In this document: in pieces, positions 1 to 13,129 of the stretch
Position numbering within the stretch: the first letter of the stretch is position 1
Layout: every line of letters begins with the position of its first letter
Source of the DNA: Amphirosellinia nigrospora
Taxonomy: Eukaryota; Ascomycota; Sordariomycetes; Xylariales; Xylariaceae
NCBI GenBank assembly: GCA_004123355.1
Contig: SCHM01000007.1
Location: 434,001-498,000 of the forward strand
Direction: 5' to 3'
Length of the DNA: 64,000 nucleotides
Notes under the pieces: generated by a model
The model's database searches: none
Told to the model about the DNA's origin: nothing
Seen by the model: only the letters and a program-made list of their open reading frames with translations
Program-made: the position numbers and the translations under genes

Positions 1-111
1 CTAGAGTGTGTGGTCTAAGTACTCTGTGGGTCAAATCTACCCAAAAAACGCACGGTTACCCTCGGGTTGACAGGGGTAGGATAATCGTCAATTGTGGCAC
101 AGACCTCCGTA
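1..111. repeat. Right end of a TA-flanked MITE, cut by the window edge
   Basis: The 33 bases at 79-111 match, with two differences, the right terminus of the palindromic MITE at 50038-50396 (key bases ATCGTCAATT and GGCACAGACCTCCG, then TA). The rest of 1-78 does not resemble that copy, so this may be a related family member or a terminal relic. The left end is outside the window. Confidence 0.5.
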
Positions 112-187
112 GACTCCCACCAAATTGCACCTCTTGTGTTCACTACGACCTCACTCAATTACCCCCGTAGACCAGCCCGAACCCATT

Positions 188-3100
188 TCATGCAAACGGG
201 TTCTTCCAAGAATTGGGTTTATACCGCTCCCACTCGTCGCGGAGTTTCTTGATCTTCTCCAGCAGCGTCTTGAGCGCCGCATTCTCCTCACCTGGCAGCT
301 CGGCCTGGTTCTCATTGGACTGCGTCACGTAGGCGTCCACAAGGTTCTTGAGGTTATTGTCCATATACCTGACCGCCTTGTCCTTGGTCTCGGCCTGCTG
401 TTTCATGAACTTGTTCCACTTGCCCTCGAGATCCTTCTTCTGCCACCGACCCCAGGACTTGGCCCCTTGCCCTTGCCCTTGCTTTCGGTCCCAGTTGGGC
501 ATCTTGACCTCGTCCAGCTCTTTAAGTCGCGCCGCAACCCTCTCGTTCTCCGCCTTGAGACGAGTGTTGATGGTCGGGCCCTGCATGTACTTGAGAGCAG
601 TCATAACATCCTTAAGGTTCTTGACTGCCCTGTCCGGCTCGGACTGCATGTAGCTGTTCATGGTATCATCGGAGTTGATGGCATTGCGCCCCCACATGCC
701 TTCTTTAGCCGTGTTGACACCAGTCTCAAGCAGCACTAACTCATTGACGTGCGAGTTGTCGTTGCTCGAGTACACGGGCATGATGTGGTCGATTGGATCT
801 CGCGTCACACCGTCCAATTCGAACCGCGCGTATCCCGGCACGTTGCGCCATAGCTGGTTTATAGCCTGGCAAAAGCTCTGCTTGGCATTAGGGTCCGTAT
901 CGGGCCGAAAGCTAAGAAACCCCTAAGTCCCGAACTCTTCGTTCATCTTGTCGAGGAAGATGGCGACCATCTGCAGCTCCAGGATGTGCTCGGTTGCGTA
1001 GAAGTCACTCGCGGGCGTCCGAGGAGTACTCACTGAGATAAAGCCGAAGTCGTTGCACATGCTCGGCTTTTCATGATCGTAAGTCAAGAGATTGGACACT
1101 TTCTGTTAACACAAATCGACTATGTTAGAATGATCTGTCATCTATAGAATCTTAACGTGTCCTAGGAGATGGGGGGGCACTCACGTCATTGAGCGTTGAA
1201 CTCGTCTCATAAGGGGGTGCCTTCAGGTAATACGAAGTACCTTTTGATTTACAAAAGGTCACAGTACGGCCAGTCTCTGTATCTCGTCGGGAAAACCAGT
1301 GTAGGTCGTCAAGGTCGGTTTCATTGCCGGCGATTTCGAGAATGCTGTCTCTCCTCTTCAGGGCGTCCTGTAACTGGGAGGTTTCCCATCCCGAGATAGA
1401 CTCGCACTTTTTTCCTAGACCGGACACTTCTGCGTTGGACAGATGAGACTTCCGACGGGTATGTGGATGAATGGACCAATGGCCCTCTTTTCAAGCGAGC
1501 GCTCGGTCAATGGCAGCCCGGTCTCGGTAGTGGTCTCGTTAAACAGCTGGGGGAAGTGATCATCGAGACTCCGCCTACTAGGACCTCCAGTCGTCAGATC
1601 CGGACATGTTCCCCTGGATAAATGGTGAACTCAGCAGTCCCGGGCAGTGGGTACTTATTGGTGGTCCATTTGAAGCCATCGGCCTTGGCGTAGAGGTCCA
1701 CTCCTGCTTTCGTACCCCAGGTGAAAGGGCAGGAAGCCTGGGTACTGACACCGGCCGCCACATTCACACCGAGCCAGTTATCAGCCGTGACCTGAGCTGT
1801 GAGGGACCCCACGTCCCAACGATCATCAAAGTGGACACCGAACTCGAGAGAGGCGATGGTGCGCCTTAGCGTCACCTTCTGCCAGGACGCCAGCGTAGAA
1901 GGTCGGCGCCAACAGTCCGTTCTTGTTGCCCGTGTCGCCGTACTGGGCATTGTCCGGATTCTCGGGCTTCATCTCGGCCGGGAGTCGGTAGTCGTACTCC
2001 CACGAGACCACATCGATGTTGGCTTCTAGCGTAGTGCTTATGGTGACTCCGGCCTCGAGACGACCTCGCAATACCAGCTGTGGACCTATAGTTGCGATGC
2101 CGGGTATGCGGATCCCAGCGCCGGGAAAGGGGATGGGATCGCCGATATCGATCTCTTTAGAATCGTATTGGAAGCGAACCAAGGCCTCGAGGGTAAATGT
2201 GCACATGATCTCGCCATTGTTACTGAAGGTGAGATACGAGTTGCTTAGATCCAGGGGGAAAAGGCTCGTGGCGACAAGCGAGAAGCCGAAGCTGGTTCCG
2301 ACTTTGATGTGGGCCTGTGCTTGGGCAAGTAGGTAGCCATCTCTTCCGGACAGTCCCATCGCTCCTCGACGATCTTGGCCGTGTAAACATCGTCCAAGTT
2401 ATGTTTGAAAATCTTCTTGATTTCGCCGCTGGTCATGACTCCAAGCCATTGGAGTACCGTCTCTCCAAACCACCATTTGTGAAAGTCGTCTCTGCTCAGA
2501 CCACCAAAGTGTGCGCCATCACGGTATTCCTCTTCTAGCCAGCGCCTGTGATTGTGTTCGACGCTGGCAAGAGACCGCTTGCGCTTCTTTTTGTCCGACA
2601 CGGCAGCTGCACGACCTTGTCCAGTAACCTGGTTCATTGCTGTAGTTAATGCGAAGCTGTGAGTTGCCGAGGTCGCGAGGCCCGCGGGAAAAGTCGTAGC
2701 CGAAGGTCAGATCGTAGACGACAGGCTCGTGCTCTAAATAGTCGGCAAGATGGCGCGGCAAGATCTGGTCTTGTGCCATCTTCATCTCCTTGGCGATGGC
2801 GTATTTACCCGGTTTACAGCCTTGCGGCATCTGGAGGATAGTCCCTGGGACATCGTGACTCATACCAATCTTGTGGCAGTTGCTGTCATCACTGATATCT
2901 GTGCAGACCATGTGTATCGTCTGCTCGACCTCTACCCCCGTGTCGGTACAGTTGAACAGAGCCCAATGAGAACCATCTCGCTTATCCAATGAGACCTGCA
3001 GTTCTTCAGGGGACGTGATGACCACGAAGCTAAAGGCTGTATCGTCCGGGTCATCACTGTCGTCATCCGTGTCCAGATCATGCTCCGTATCGACATCATC

Positions 3101-5963
3101 TCCCGTTGGCGGATTGGGGAAAAGCTTGTCAAGCTCCACGCGCAAAAAGGGGGAGGCACCATCGAACGGGTCACAACAGTAGACGCGAGTTCGCTCGATG
3201 TGCGGAAAGCAGTCTTCACCCTCTCCATACCCGCTATCAGTGATTTGGACCGAGTGAGAACCGACTGGGCAATGGTCATCGAAGCAGGACCCCGGCTCGC
3301 CATACCGTTGGCAGTTGTCGAACTTTTCCGCGTCATCTTTGGGACAGCAATAGTACTTGATGACATCGATGCCAACAAGTCGCCCGCGGCTTCGACTGCC
3401 TCTACCAGTAGTTTGCCGCGCAGACCGCCTAACGTGGAGACGAGGTCCCCAATCAACTGCAAGAAGGTGCCTGGAAGGTCATGGTGACATCGTCGTTGTT
3501 GCAGCTCCTGCCGATGCCCGCCCAGTAGCACTGATGCCCTTCGGTCACAGGGCTCTTGCAGCAGTATGCCTTGTTGCCATCTTCACAATACTTGCCATCA
3601 CCCCATCGGTTGAGTTCCAACGCGACCTCGTTGTCGTGACAGTGTCCATTGCACCACGGATCACCACCTCGCCATGCACAGTCCTCTTTCTTAGGTGCAC
3701 CCTCCAATGGGCAGCAAAGCTTGCTGTCAGCTTCCTTGGAGTGGCGAGTGATGGGCTTCGCACCACCGCATGGCTGTTGCTCAATGGTGAGCCAACCGGC
3801 TTTGCATGATCCGCCGCAGTCTGTCACGTAGCAGTCGGGCACCGTGGCATCTTGCTAGTACGCCTCCTTTTCGGCCTTCTTGGCAAATAGCTTTAGGCTT
3901 TTAGGGGCTACGACGCCCTTCAAGGCATCGAGTTCCTGGGCGTCCTGATCTATTGCCTAAATCAAGAGGCCAGAGAGACCCTGATCATTGGTGAAATCAA
4001 TCTTTTGTTTGAAAGTGTCTTTATCATCCTGTTGCGTACGGCATAGTCAGGATCAACTTCAATAGCAAGGGGCATATCTGAAGCTGAGGTAAGTCAACTT
4101 ACAAAAGATACCCATTGATCCTGATCCTAGTGAACCTACCTCACACCTGCCTTCTTGTCGTGGTGCAGCGTGAGCTTCTTTTCTTTGATGATCTGTTGGA
4201 TTTCTCGATATGTAAGGGTTCCCGAGTTGTCGCTGCAAGGCCCTTGTTACCTCCACCCCTGAAGCCACAGCCAGGTGTAGAGCATAGGGGATCGACGAGG
4301 GTGAAACTACGGCCGTAGAAGCCGAGGCCGAGATTCAGCTTCTTTGCAGGGACGTTGTTCCTCCATGAGAGATTCAGGGCTTCTTCAATCTCCGTGAGGT
4401 TGGAGTGTGCGTCGATATGACTTCCAATAGGGTTGGTCGAATCCCAGACGCCGTGGAGATCGTAGCTCATGACATTGACGAAGTCGACATGGTTCACGGC
4501 ATCAAGGTCAAAGTGTCGGAGATACCAGTAGCTGGTAGGAATGATGAAAGACACACTATAATTTTTCGGCTGCTGTTTGTTGAGGTTGTCAAATTCTTTG
4601 AGAAAGGTCACGAAGTTCTTGCCATCGTCCGGTTGCCCACCACGGTCTCCGGCTCCAGGGTACTCCCAGTCGAATCCGACCCGTCGAAACCATGCTTCCT
4701 CATGAAGCCAAAGAGGTTGCCGATGAAAAGCTTCCGGTTTGCGGCCGTGCTGACCATGTTACTGAAGACCGGTTACGTGGCAGTGCCGTTGTCATTGAAT
4801 GTCCAGCCGCCAAGAGCCACGATGGTCTGTAAGCCCGCATTGTGCTTCTTGGTATTGGTGAAGTCGTCAAAGAGAGAGGTGGGCATGTCGTCCATGGACG
4901 CGATCTTCAAATCTCCCGGTGTGATGTAGGCGAAACTGAAGTATACGTGCGTGAGTGCATCCACTGAAATGTCGCTGAAATCCATGCCGACGCATGATTT
5001 CTTGTGATTCCAGGCCTCATATTAGCCGATGACTCGCTTCTGGACGTTGCCATCCTTATTCTTTGGGCCAGGTTGATCACAGTTGCTCTGGCAGCTAGTC
5101 TCCTCATCGTCTGTGAGTTTGCAAAAGCCGTCCGCTGTCCCGCAGAATCCAAATTGCGAGCAGCACTGAGGAACAATTGCAATAACGTTAATAACTATAT
5201 TTATCCACACATGAAACATTGATTGAGATGGGGACTTGCCACGTTCAGAGGACACTTCTCGCCTGGCGTCTGGGCATATCTACCGCATTCTGCCTTGGCG
5301 TCACAGTTGGATCAACAAACCTCATTGGGACTGATGTTGTTCGTGCCGCAGGCCTTTGGACCATAGTTGCAAGAGCCGGTCGCTTTAGGACAGCATGCAC
5401 CTTGGGAACAGAGTCAGCAGACTGAGTCGTGGTACAGACAGGGAACCTTTTCGTATCCAGTGAAGCAAAAGCACGCACTATTCGCTCTGTATCACTCTCA
5501 ATATGGCATGTATACTTACCATTTCGACACGGTCTCCCTTCACCACAAGTATAATCGTCGGGCACTTCAGTCTGCCTCGCAACTAGTCCAGTCTCAGCGC
5601 TGTTGGCTGGGACACCGACAGCGACACAGACGGGTAACTCCTCATCTCTCCGGTTCTTAGCAGAGTAGTCAAAAGGCCTGAGGGAAAGAGTCGTCAATAT
5701 TTCAAGAGTATCACGGCTAGGTACCAAAAGCACCTACGAGATCGGATTGCGACAAAGGGGCTGTCCAGAACCATCGATGAGCACCCGTGAGTCCTGAACC
5801 AAGGGTACGGCAATAGTGGCTTGAAGGCCAAAGAGCAAAGCAAGGAGAATGACTGGAAATGCGATCTGGAGTGGCAGCTATGGCTAGGATTTCTGCTGCC
5901 AGTAGAGAACGAAAGGAACTCTGCGAGAGCAGCTAGGAGACAAGCAAGACGTCCATGTTGCAA
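188..5963 (-). pseudogene. Class V (GH18, subgroup C type) chitinase, decayed
   Basis: Large secreted chitinase of the fungal class that carries killer-toxin-like (zymocin alpha type) architecture. Such enzymes hydrolyse chitin outside the cell or at the wall. Reading from 5963 down: a hydrophobic N-terminal stretch, a cysteine-rich chitin-binding segment near 5200-5050 (CSQFGFCGTADGFC), the GH18 barrel at about 4985-4140 (TIVALGGWTFND; the DWEYPG active-site region at about 4650-4676; VDFVNVMSYDLHG; LGFYGRSF), a cysteine-rich region at 3842-3160, an acidic linker, and a long C-terminal tail ending in a charged helical segment (stop near 188). Homologous sequence continues through several frames, so the gene is broken several times over and is probably not expressed as one protein. 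It lies divergent to the LysM gene at 6657, a pairing known for subgroup C chitinases. The plus-strand ORFs here are shadows. Confidence 0.8.
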
Positions 5964-6656
5964 AACTAACTATGATCTGATGTTATTATTATGTAGCCCA
6001 GCCCGTATACCCCGATACTGCACTTAGAGCTAATGCCCCTTTCCCGCCATCAGAATGCAGGTACACACGAACGTACAAGGCCTGGCTCCGGAATAATGTG
6101 TCGGAAGGCTTTAACGGCAGATCCCGAAGAGCCTCCTCAATATTCCTTGTGTAGACTTCCTCCATATGCACTGCTCAGGGCTCACCGGTCACGACACAGG
6201 GTGCGGACAATCTAGATCATGCAGTGAGATTATGTTGGAGTGGTATCGGCTCACCAATCTATGTATGTAGCATAAACTAATTGGGGAATGCGCGCTTAAT
6301 GAGAAGAAAATTGTTTGGCTACACGGCGCCATCGATATCACTCCAAATTTTATCCGGGGAAGGATCACGAAGTACCACCAATGATGAAGATAAGGACGAA
6401 AGGAGAACAGCTTCAGGGGTGCTCAGAAAGGAAATGAAAGCAATAGCGATATATCATGATGAAAGGCAGAAATCCGAAATGCAATACTTCGCGAAGGGGG
6501 GGTGGGGATAGGAGATGTGGAGTAGAAATGATTCTTGGCAGTCAATAATAGGAAAATTGAGGCTCTTAGCAACCCCCTTTTACCTTGCCCTATAGTGAGG
6601 CTCCCAGATAAGAAAGGAGACGGCCAAATGTTTTTTGTCACTCACTCTGGGATAGT

Positions 6657-9290
6657 GTGCGTCATCAAACATTCGTAACGATGGCGATTCCATATGTTCT
6701 CGGTTTCTTGATTCTCTGCTGTCTCCGAACGGTCAATGGCATCCAATTCTTCACTCCCGCAATCGCACCAGCGGGTCTCTCTGAGCCCTGTCTCGCCGCA
6801 TTGACAGCAGAGATACTGGGTAGTCGGCCGGTCTCACGGTTCCGCTATGGCTACTACTACTCGGAGTCCACGCTGAATGGCTCCTGCACCCCGGAATGTG
6901 CGCGTGGTCTCAGCGCATACGAAGCCTCCATCGCTTCGTCATGCATAGATGACACATGGGAGGGCTACGATGACGAAGGTGACGCGCCGCCCACTTACAT
7001 TCCAAGTATACTACGCTACCAGTATTCGTTGACCTGTCTCATGGAGGGCGGACGGTGGTGCAATATCGTCGCCGGCAGTGCTGCCACTGTTAATGACCCC
7101 GGATACAGCCCCATACGGTTCACCGATATGGTTGCTAACGGGACTATGGCTGACCCTTGCGACATGTGCTTCATCCTCTCATTGAGATTGCAAGTGGGCG
7201 CCCCCTTTTACGACGGGCCAGCCCTTCGGAGTCAGTCTGTATACGAGTCCAAGACGTCAGCCTGTCATATACAAGGGATGCCCATCACAACATCATCTCT
7301 CCAATTCTCAGTGTTGGTAGTCTCATTACCATCTCATCTACCGGTTTTGAATGACCGAGAGGACTAAAAAAGTAACACGCAGGTCTCCTTTACCAACTCC
7401 AACTCCAACGGCGTGTGCTGGAACGACATACCAGATCCAATCTGGGGATGACTGTCACAAGATATCAGTAGCCCAGGGGATATCTACAGCTTGGCTTCTA
7501 ACCGACAATCAGCTCACGGCCTAGTGTAGCAACTTCCCTACCAGCGATGCCCTTTGCCTGCAGAACGGGTGCCATGTTATGACAGTCGAGACAAATACGA
7601 CCTGCCACGCCGTAGCAAAGGCATCGAACATCACCGAAGTTCTTCTCAGGGCGCGGAACCCAGTAAGCCCTCTCTCTCGCTCTCTATTTCTGAGGCCACA
7701 CAGCGGACTTGAGTTGATGAAGCTGACGAAACGATGGCGTTTAGGTACTGAACGCTGGGTGCCATAACCTTGACAAGATGGTCGGCGATCAATTGTGCGT
7801 GTCTCCGCCAGGGGATACGTACTCGGATCCTCCCGAGATCACTCTAGCACCTACTACGGCTATAGCACCAGCTCCTATGCCTACCGACGCGGCCCAGGGA
7901 ACCAACGGGCGGTGCGGCAAGTTCTATCAAGTGCAGCCGGATAAGTACTGCAACCTGCTCGTGGTGCGATATGGCATCTCGCTAGAGGATTTCCTATTCC
8001 TGAACCCCAGCCTCTACCAGAACTGCACAAACTTGTTTGCTTACGAAAGCTACTGCATCCAAGCTGTCGGTGACAGTAAGTGTTAGCTCGTTTTTGACAA
8101 GTTCCTAAGCACGATTAGAAGGGAAAAGCTGATTAAAGAATCATCGAATGACAGTTGACACCTACTCTGGGAGACCTGGCTGGAGACCGACCGATTCCGC
8201 CTCTGTTCCATGGACACCACCTATTCCAGAGACCATGACCAGTTCCACGGCACCCATTGCCAACTTGCCGACGCAGCTCCCCCTGGCGCCTGGCACACGT
8301 ACAGACTGCTATCGCTACTTTGATGGTGCCGACTTCCAGTCAGCCGATGCCATTGCGGGCACTTCGTGGATCAATCATGGCAGACCTTTATGCAGTTTCG
8401 TACGACGACCTTTCTCTCTGGAATGCTGACTTAGCCAATAGCACCAGACCGGACTGCGCATTCGATGTAAATTTCAGGTATTGCGGGAAGCAGTATGTCG
8501 GAGAGCCAGTCATTGAGCCGGCTGGTCCCAGTTATGAGTTCCCCATCAGGGTGAGTTTAGCTATTCCTGCCGGGAGATAGATTCGTTCATTGACTGATCG
8601 CGATCGCAGGAGGGTGCAATAGAGGACTGCAGCGAGTTTGTTGACGTCCCAGATGGTTGGGAATGGTACATTGCTTTTCATTCCGAATTTCACCGTCATC
8701 GTGTTTCGCGTGCATTGTGTTATGAGCAAATCACTGAAGGAAGGATCTAGACTGAACTGATAATAGTATCGACGTTCTAGAAGTCTACAGCTTAACCATA
8801 GCCCAATTCTATTCATATAACCCTGCAATCGGCAATCAGTGTCAGAACTTATGGCCTGGTAAGTATCGTATCCATCAGCTGTCATCATATCCTCTCGACA
8901 TACAGTCGCTAACTGGAACTTGCAGATCTCGCATACTGCATCCGCGCACCAGACTATACTCCTCCAACAACTACTACCTCACCTTCTTCCACCACGACCA
9001 CGCCGCCGCCCGGAGCGCCGGGACCAACGCGCACGGGACAACCAGCGAACTGCAACAAGTGGCACCTGGTGGTAAGCGGGGACTCGTCCGGCTCCGTAGC
9101 AGTCAAGTACGATATCACAACAGCGCAATTCTTCGAGTGGAATCCAGCGGTGTGTAAGGACTGTGTGACCAACTTCTGGCTGGGCCAGGCATATTGCGTA
9201 GGCGTGAGTTCCTCTAGAAATGGAGGAACGCCCACAATCACCAATGACACCCCACCGACGACAGTCCCATCGTACAAGATTGAGTTGCCA
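6657..9290 (+). pseudogene. Secreted multi-LysM protein, decayed
   Basis: LysM proteins bind chitin oligomers, and fungal ones act outside the cell, some as effectors and some beside chitinases. The start at 6657 (or the next ATG, 6681) gives a signal peptide (AIPYVLGFLILCCL) followed by a cysteine-containing N-domain. LysM-like modules follow: about 7415-7530 (TTYQIQSGDDCHKIS), 7910-8085 (KFYQVQPDKYCNLLVVRYG), and 9045-9210 (KWHLVVSGDSSGSVAVKYD, ending in a CVTNFWLGQAYC-like segment), with Pro/Thr-rich linkers between. Introns are suggested near 7270-7381 and 8072-8150. At least one in-frame stop follows the first LysM, and further frame changes occur near 8380, so the gene is probably inactive. 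The last LysM shares an uninterrupted frame with the ankyrin region at 9350. Divergent pairing with the chitinase suggests a former chitin-processing or chitin-masking module. Confidence 0.75.
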
Positions 9291-9349
9291 AAATACCCAA
9301 AGTCCTCCCCATTTTATTACTTTGTGCACGCAGAATTAAGCACTGATAC

Positions 9350-10508
9350 ACTGGTGAGCCGAAGAAGCTCTCTTATTGCCCTAGATCGGGCAAAGACGGA
9401 GCTGGTCCCGTCGAGAGCAGACCCCTGCCACTTTGCCATGATGCTGGACGACGGAGATTTGAACCACCTCGTACAATGCCCACCGACGCCGGCCATGTTG
9501 GAGTATACTCGAATAGCCTTACGATATATGCGTTTAGGAATCCTCAATCACCCTGAAGTCTATAAGTCTTTTCCAACGCTGGCTCTCGCTGTCAAGGCAG
9601 TAAGATGGTCCGCCGGCAACATCATCGAGCTCCCAGAAAGTGAGGAATGGGATCTCGCAGATGTCTGTGACGGATACAGGACATTATTTTCCATGCTCAT
9701 CGATTCAGGCGCTCCGCTCGAACATTCCCAGGATTATCTCGAGGACGAGGAGGTTGCAACCGAAAGGCGGGCAGCGGACACACCTCTAACATCCTTATGC
9801 AGCGGCACATATTCGGAGAAGTTCCCATTGGAAGACTTCATTAGCTTCTTCCTATCAAAAGGGGCATCGCCTAGAGGCAGAGATAGCCGGGGATGTACTG
9901 CACTTCACTACGCTGCCAGAAACCTGCTAATCCGCGCGGCCCCCGTGCTCCTAGCTAGCATGCCGCTCTCCGAGATGCTGGACCATGGACCTTGTGGGGA
10001 GGATGTGAACTCTGATCTGATCATGTTAGACGTATGTCTAGGACGCACGAGGAACCCGGACATTAGCAATCGAGCCAACTTCGCAGGCCTGCTCCTCAAG
10101 TCAGGTGCTGCCGTGGACGTGTTAGATGAGGACGAGCATAGCCCGTTATCATATGCTTGCAGGCTGGGAGATGCTGAGCTCGTGCGTGTTCTACTAGACC
10201 ATGGGGCAGATCCGAATCTTGACCCAGCGCCCTTCACGCCTCTCCAGGTGGCGCTCGGGAAGTATTCAAACCCTTATGATGAGTTCATGAGCGGAGCTCC
10301 TGAGCCAGATGACATGTTGATGACAGAGATAGTGGGCATGCTTCTGCAACATAGAGCTAGCTTGACTCATCTCAATCGGCTGCACAGAACAGTGTTTCAA
10401 CAGGCACGAATCGCGGATTGTCCGCAGCGAATCCGGGAGCTGCTGGACGCTGCCCGTAGAGGCGAAATAAATCGAACAACGATGTCAATTCTCATAACAG
10501 CAAGGTAG
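9350..10508 (+). CDS. Ankyrin-repeat protein region
   Basis: This is the C-terminal part of a 479-residue open frame that begins in the last LysM module (9069). Ankyrin repeats are visible in the second half: DSRGCTALHYAARNLLIRAA near 9880, DEDEHSPLSYACRLGDAELV near 10125 followed by RVLLDHGADPN, and PAFTPLQVALGKY near 10225. A weaker repeat (FLSKGASPRGRD) precedes them. Such repeats mediate protein binding, usually inside the cell. The protein ends at TAG 10506-10508. It is unclear whether this is a separate gene whose start lies inside the frame or the tail of a LysM-ankyrin protein. Secretion plus ankyrin repeats would be unusual, so I favour a separate or chance-joined gene. No introns are needed within this stretch. 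Confidence 0.6.
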
Positions 10509-10519
10509 TCAACCGCCCG

Positions 10520-11700
10520 AGAGGAATAATCGAGCGCTGCTGAGAAGCATACACGAGTTGGACAACTACCATCCAACGAGTGACAACGTTCTGGAGGCGT
10601 CACCCACTCAATGAGGGACGATGGCAACACTAAGAACCGCAAGACAGATAACTTTAGATGTACGCTTGAATATAATGCTTACACCTCACCATTGCATAGC
10701 TGTGACTCCTGAGTTCTAATCATTATGAGTTGATAATTGAAAGTAGGATATAGGGATTAGGCCAGACAAAAAGACTCTCACACGGACCAGCTACAGGACT
10801 TAGACCCCAAAGAGATTATTAGCTGAGTTGAACTCTAAATTCCAAGCACTTGAGCACAGGCCTTTGTCACATGTAGAGTCCACGGAGATGACTTTACTGG
10901 TTCTCTGTGTAATAACAGATGCCTACACCTTACCCTTGCAAGGTTATTTTTATTTACTTTGGAGTCAAGAATGAGTATACCCGACGAAGACGGGGGCAGG
11001 GCATCGGCTTATGCTCCCTCAGGCTTAACTAAGTATTGCACCGTCGTTTTGCTGACGTAATTTCGTAGGAATCATCAGGATTGAAAGTGAAGCTACTGCA
11101 TTGATCCATATACCTAGGGAATGGACGAAGTATTTGTTCTCTATAACTGATAAGAAGCCACGAGAAGTAGACTTGCAGGTTAGTGTAGAGAGTAAAAGAA
11201 GCACACAGGTAAATGTGTATTGCGACCCCCAACAAGTAGTTGCTCGCTGCGGATTGAGTAATACAGCGCGCGTTTACATGCACTCGGCCACTATAGCCAC
11301 TTCCACTCCCAATCATTAGCAGCCTCCCTCTCGTTCTCCAATATTGTACATTTGAACACCGATAATAGAAGTAACGACAAAGACGACAATGAGCTCGTAT
11401 GATAATCGTCATTGGGCTTGCCTCATATTGGATTCGAGACCCGTCGACACCCTCCTAATTCCTACCTATCTATATAAGATGATGAAAGGGATCGAGTGAG
11501 GTCGAGGCGCTCCTGGTTAATCTAGAGAGATGGTAAGGAGATAGGTGCTAAGAAGGTAAAGCAGCCCGTCGAGGCAAAGGACAAGGTTGTCGACAAGATT
11601 GTGGACTTCTTGAGTTTCGCGAGAGCTTGACGACTTCAACCTTTTAGATGCAATTTATTGCCCATGCTTTGTTATCGAAGTTTGACAACTTCGACTCAAC
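10520..11700. other. Intergenic stretch
   Basis: I see no convincing gene, RNA gene or terminal repeat here. The short ORFs on both strands have no recognisable composition or motif. Confidence 0.5.
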
Positions 11701-12140
11701 TTCACATATAAATCACCATGACTGGCAGTTCTGTGCCTACTGGAGCACCTGGAGGAATAAACGCGGCAATGAGGAAGCATTTGTCCTTGTATCGGGTGTG
11801 CGGCTCATCAATTCGGCATCCGGGAAAATGCTCGACGTAATCGCAACTCCTAAAACCACACGGGCCAGCCATAGACCTACAGCTTTGTCCTCCATGAGAG
11901 TTACCTTTTAAGTATAGCATGATAGCTATTGATGCGCGAAAGTTTTAATACTTCCAACCACTTCTTATACCTCAAGGTAAATTATACGACGGCTATGTTG
12001 TTTGTATCTCGATAGAACATCCAGTTCATTCATTAATTTATTCCCTAGTTATGCTGCCGGCCAAGGGCTCTGTCGCTATCTAAGTTCAAGGTATGGCCAC
12101 GCAGAGCTATTAACTAATTCTCGGAACCGAGATTCCAAAT

Positions 12141-13124
12141 GTGTTCGTCTATGCGGATGCCACGGACCGCCTTTCCGTGTTGGGCTGCATAGCCGAGGTG
12201 AGCGACGACATCTTCGAGTGTACCGAGCTGAGGCTCCAGATTTGGGAAATCTGGGACAAGTTGGGTCAGACGGTGGACTTTCATGTGGCTTTCTTGCTTG
12301 CCAGAGTGGCCATTTCGTACAAGGGTCCGGACACCCGAGTACCAGCACTCCGGGTTCTTGTTCTCATGGCGGCTATCGCACAGGAGAAGCTGGACCAACT
12401 CCTACTCTTGGAGCCGCAGCATGGGGATTTTGTAGCCTGCTTTCCTCCGGTTATTTCAGAGGAGCGACATCACGCCGGTGGTTTATGGGCGGCAACAGGG
12501 TTGTATATGACAGCCTTGAGCGAATTTCAAGGCCAAGGTTACCCCCCACCTGACATGGTTTCGCTTACCCAAGGCGTCCACATACGTAGTGCGTCGGCGT
12601 TGAGTATGGGGAAGATGGTTCAGGCATTCGAGGAGCTGGTCTCTCCGCCGCCTTTATCTGGGTCACAGGATGAATGGCGGAATATGCCCAAGTTGACAGA
12701 GGCGGAGATGAAGGTGATTGACGAGGAGCTCATGTGGGCCTGGCCGTATCGTGTCGCAAATTTCCTTCAGGAGCCCGACCCAACGGTCGCAAGATTTGTG
12801 ATGGACTGCGTCTCGTATGGGGAATTTTCGGTCGAGATGGAGAATGAGTTTTTGGGCCTAGTGCCTGTTCGACAAGCCAGCGACGCCGTCATTAAAGGGA
12901 AGAGAGGATTTTTCGCCACCTATGAGAGTTTAGGGATATGAGACGAGGAGTTTACATGTGGTGGTTTTACTTGGATCCCGGGTCGGACCTTTGATGAGGT
13001 GCCGAAGAAGATCGGTATTCAGTTTCCGACTGTCGTCAATAGAGGGTCTCTGGGTGTTGGGACTATGCGCCCACTTCGAGTTGTATCGCATCTAGAAATG
13101 TCTCAAGTCTACCTACCTAGGTAG
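12141..13124 (+). pseudogene. Hypothetical protein with one in-frame stop
   Basis: A 266-residue frame of ordinary protein-like composition runs from 12141 to a TGA at 12939-12941. The same frame stays open for another 60 codons to TAG at 13122-13124 (segment CGGFTWIPGRTFDEVP). That suggests the TGA is a recent nonsense change, of the C-to-T kind, in a roughly 327-residue protein. I do not recognise the family. Features: alpha-helical, tryptophan-containing segments (LRLQIWEIWDKLGQ), a leucine-rich stretch (LVLMAAIAQEKLDQLLLLE) and an acidic C-terminal part. The true start may be further upstream: a short frame at 11718-11840 beginning MTGSSVPTGAPGG could be a 5' exon. No signal peptide or clear membrane span. 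Confidence 0.45.
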
Positions 13125-13129
13125 TATAA

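Noticed and set aside
125-3842. Long plus-strand ORFs antisense to the chitinase (for example 125-739, 2016-2336, 3080-3487)
   Set aside because: Low-information, Leu/Pro/Arg-rich translations that mirror the conserved minus-strand chitinase frames.
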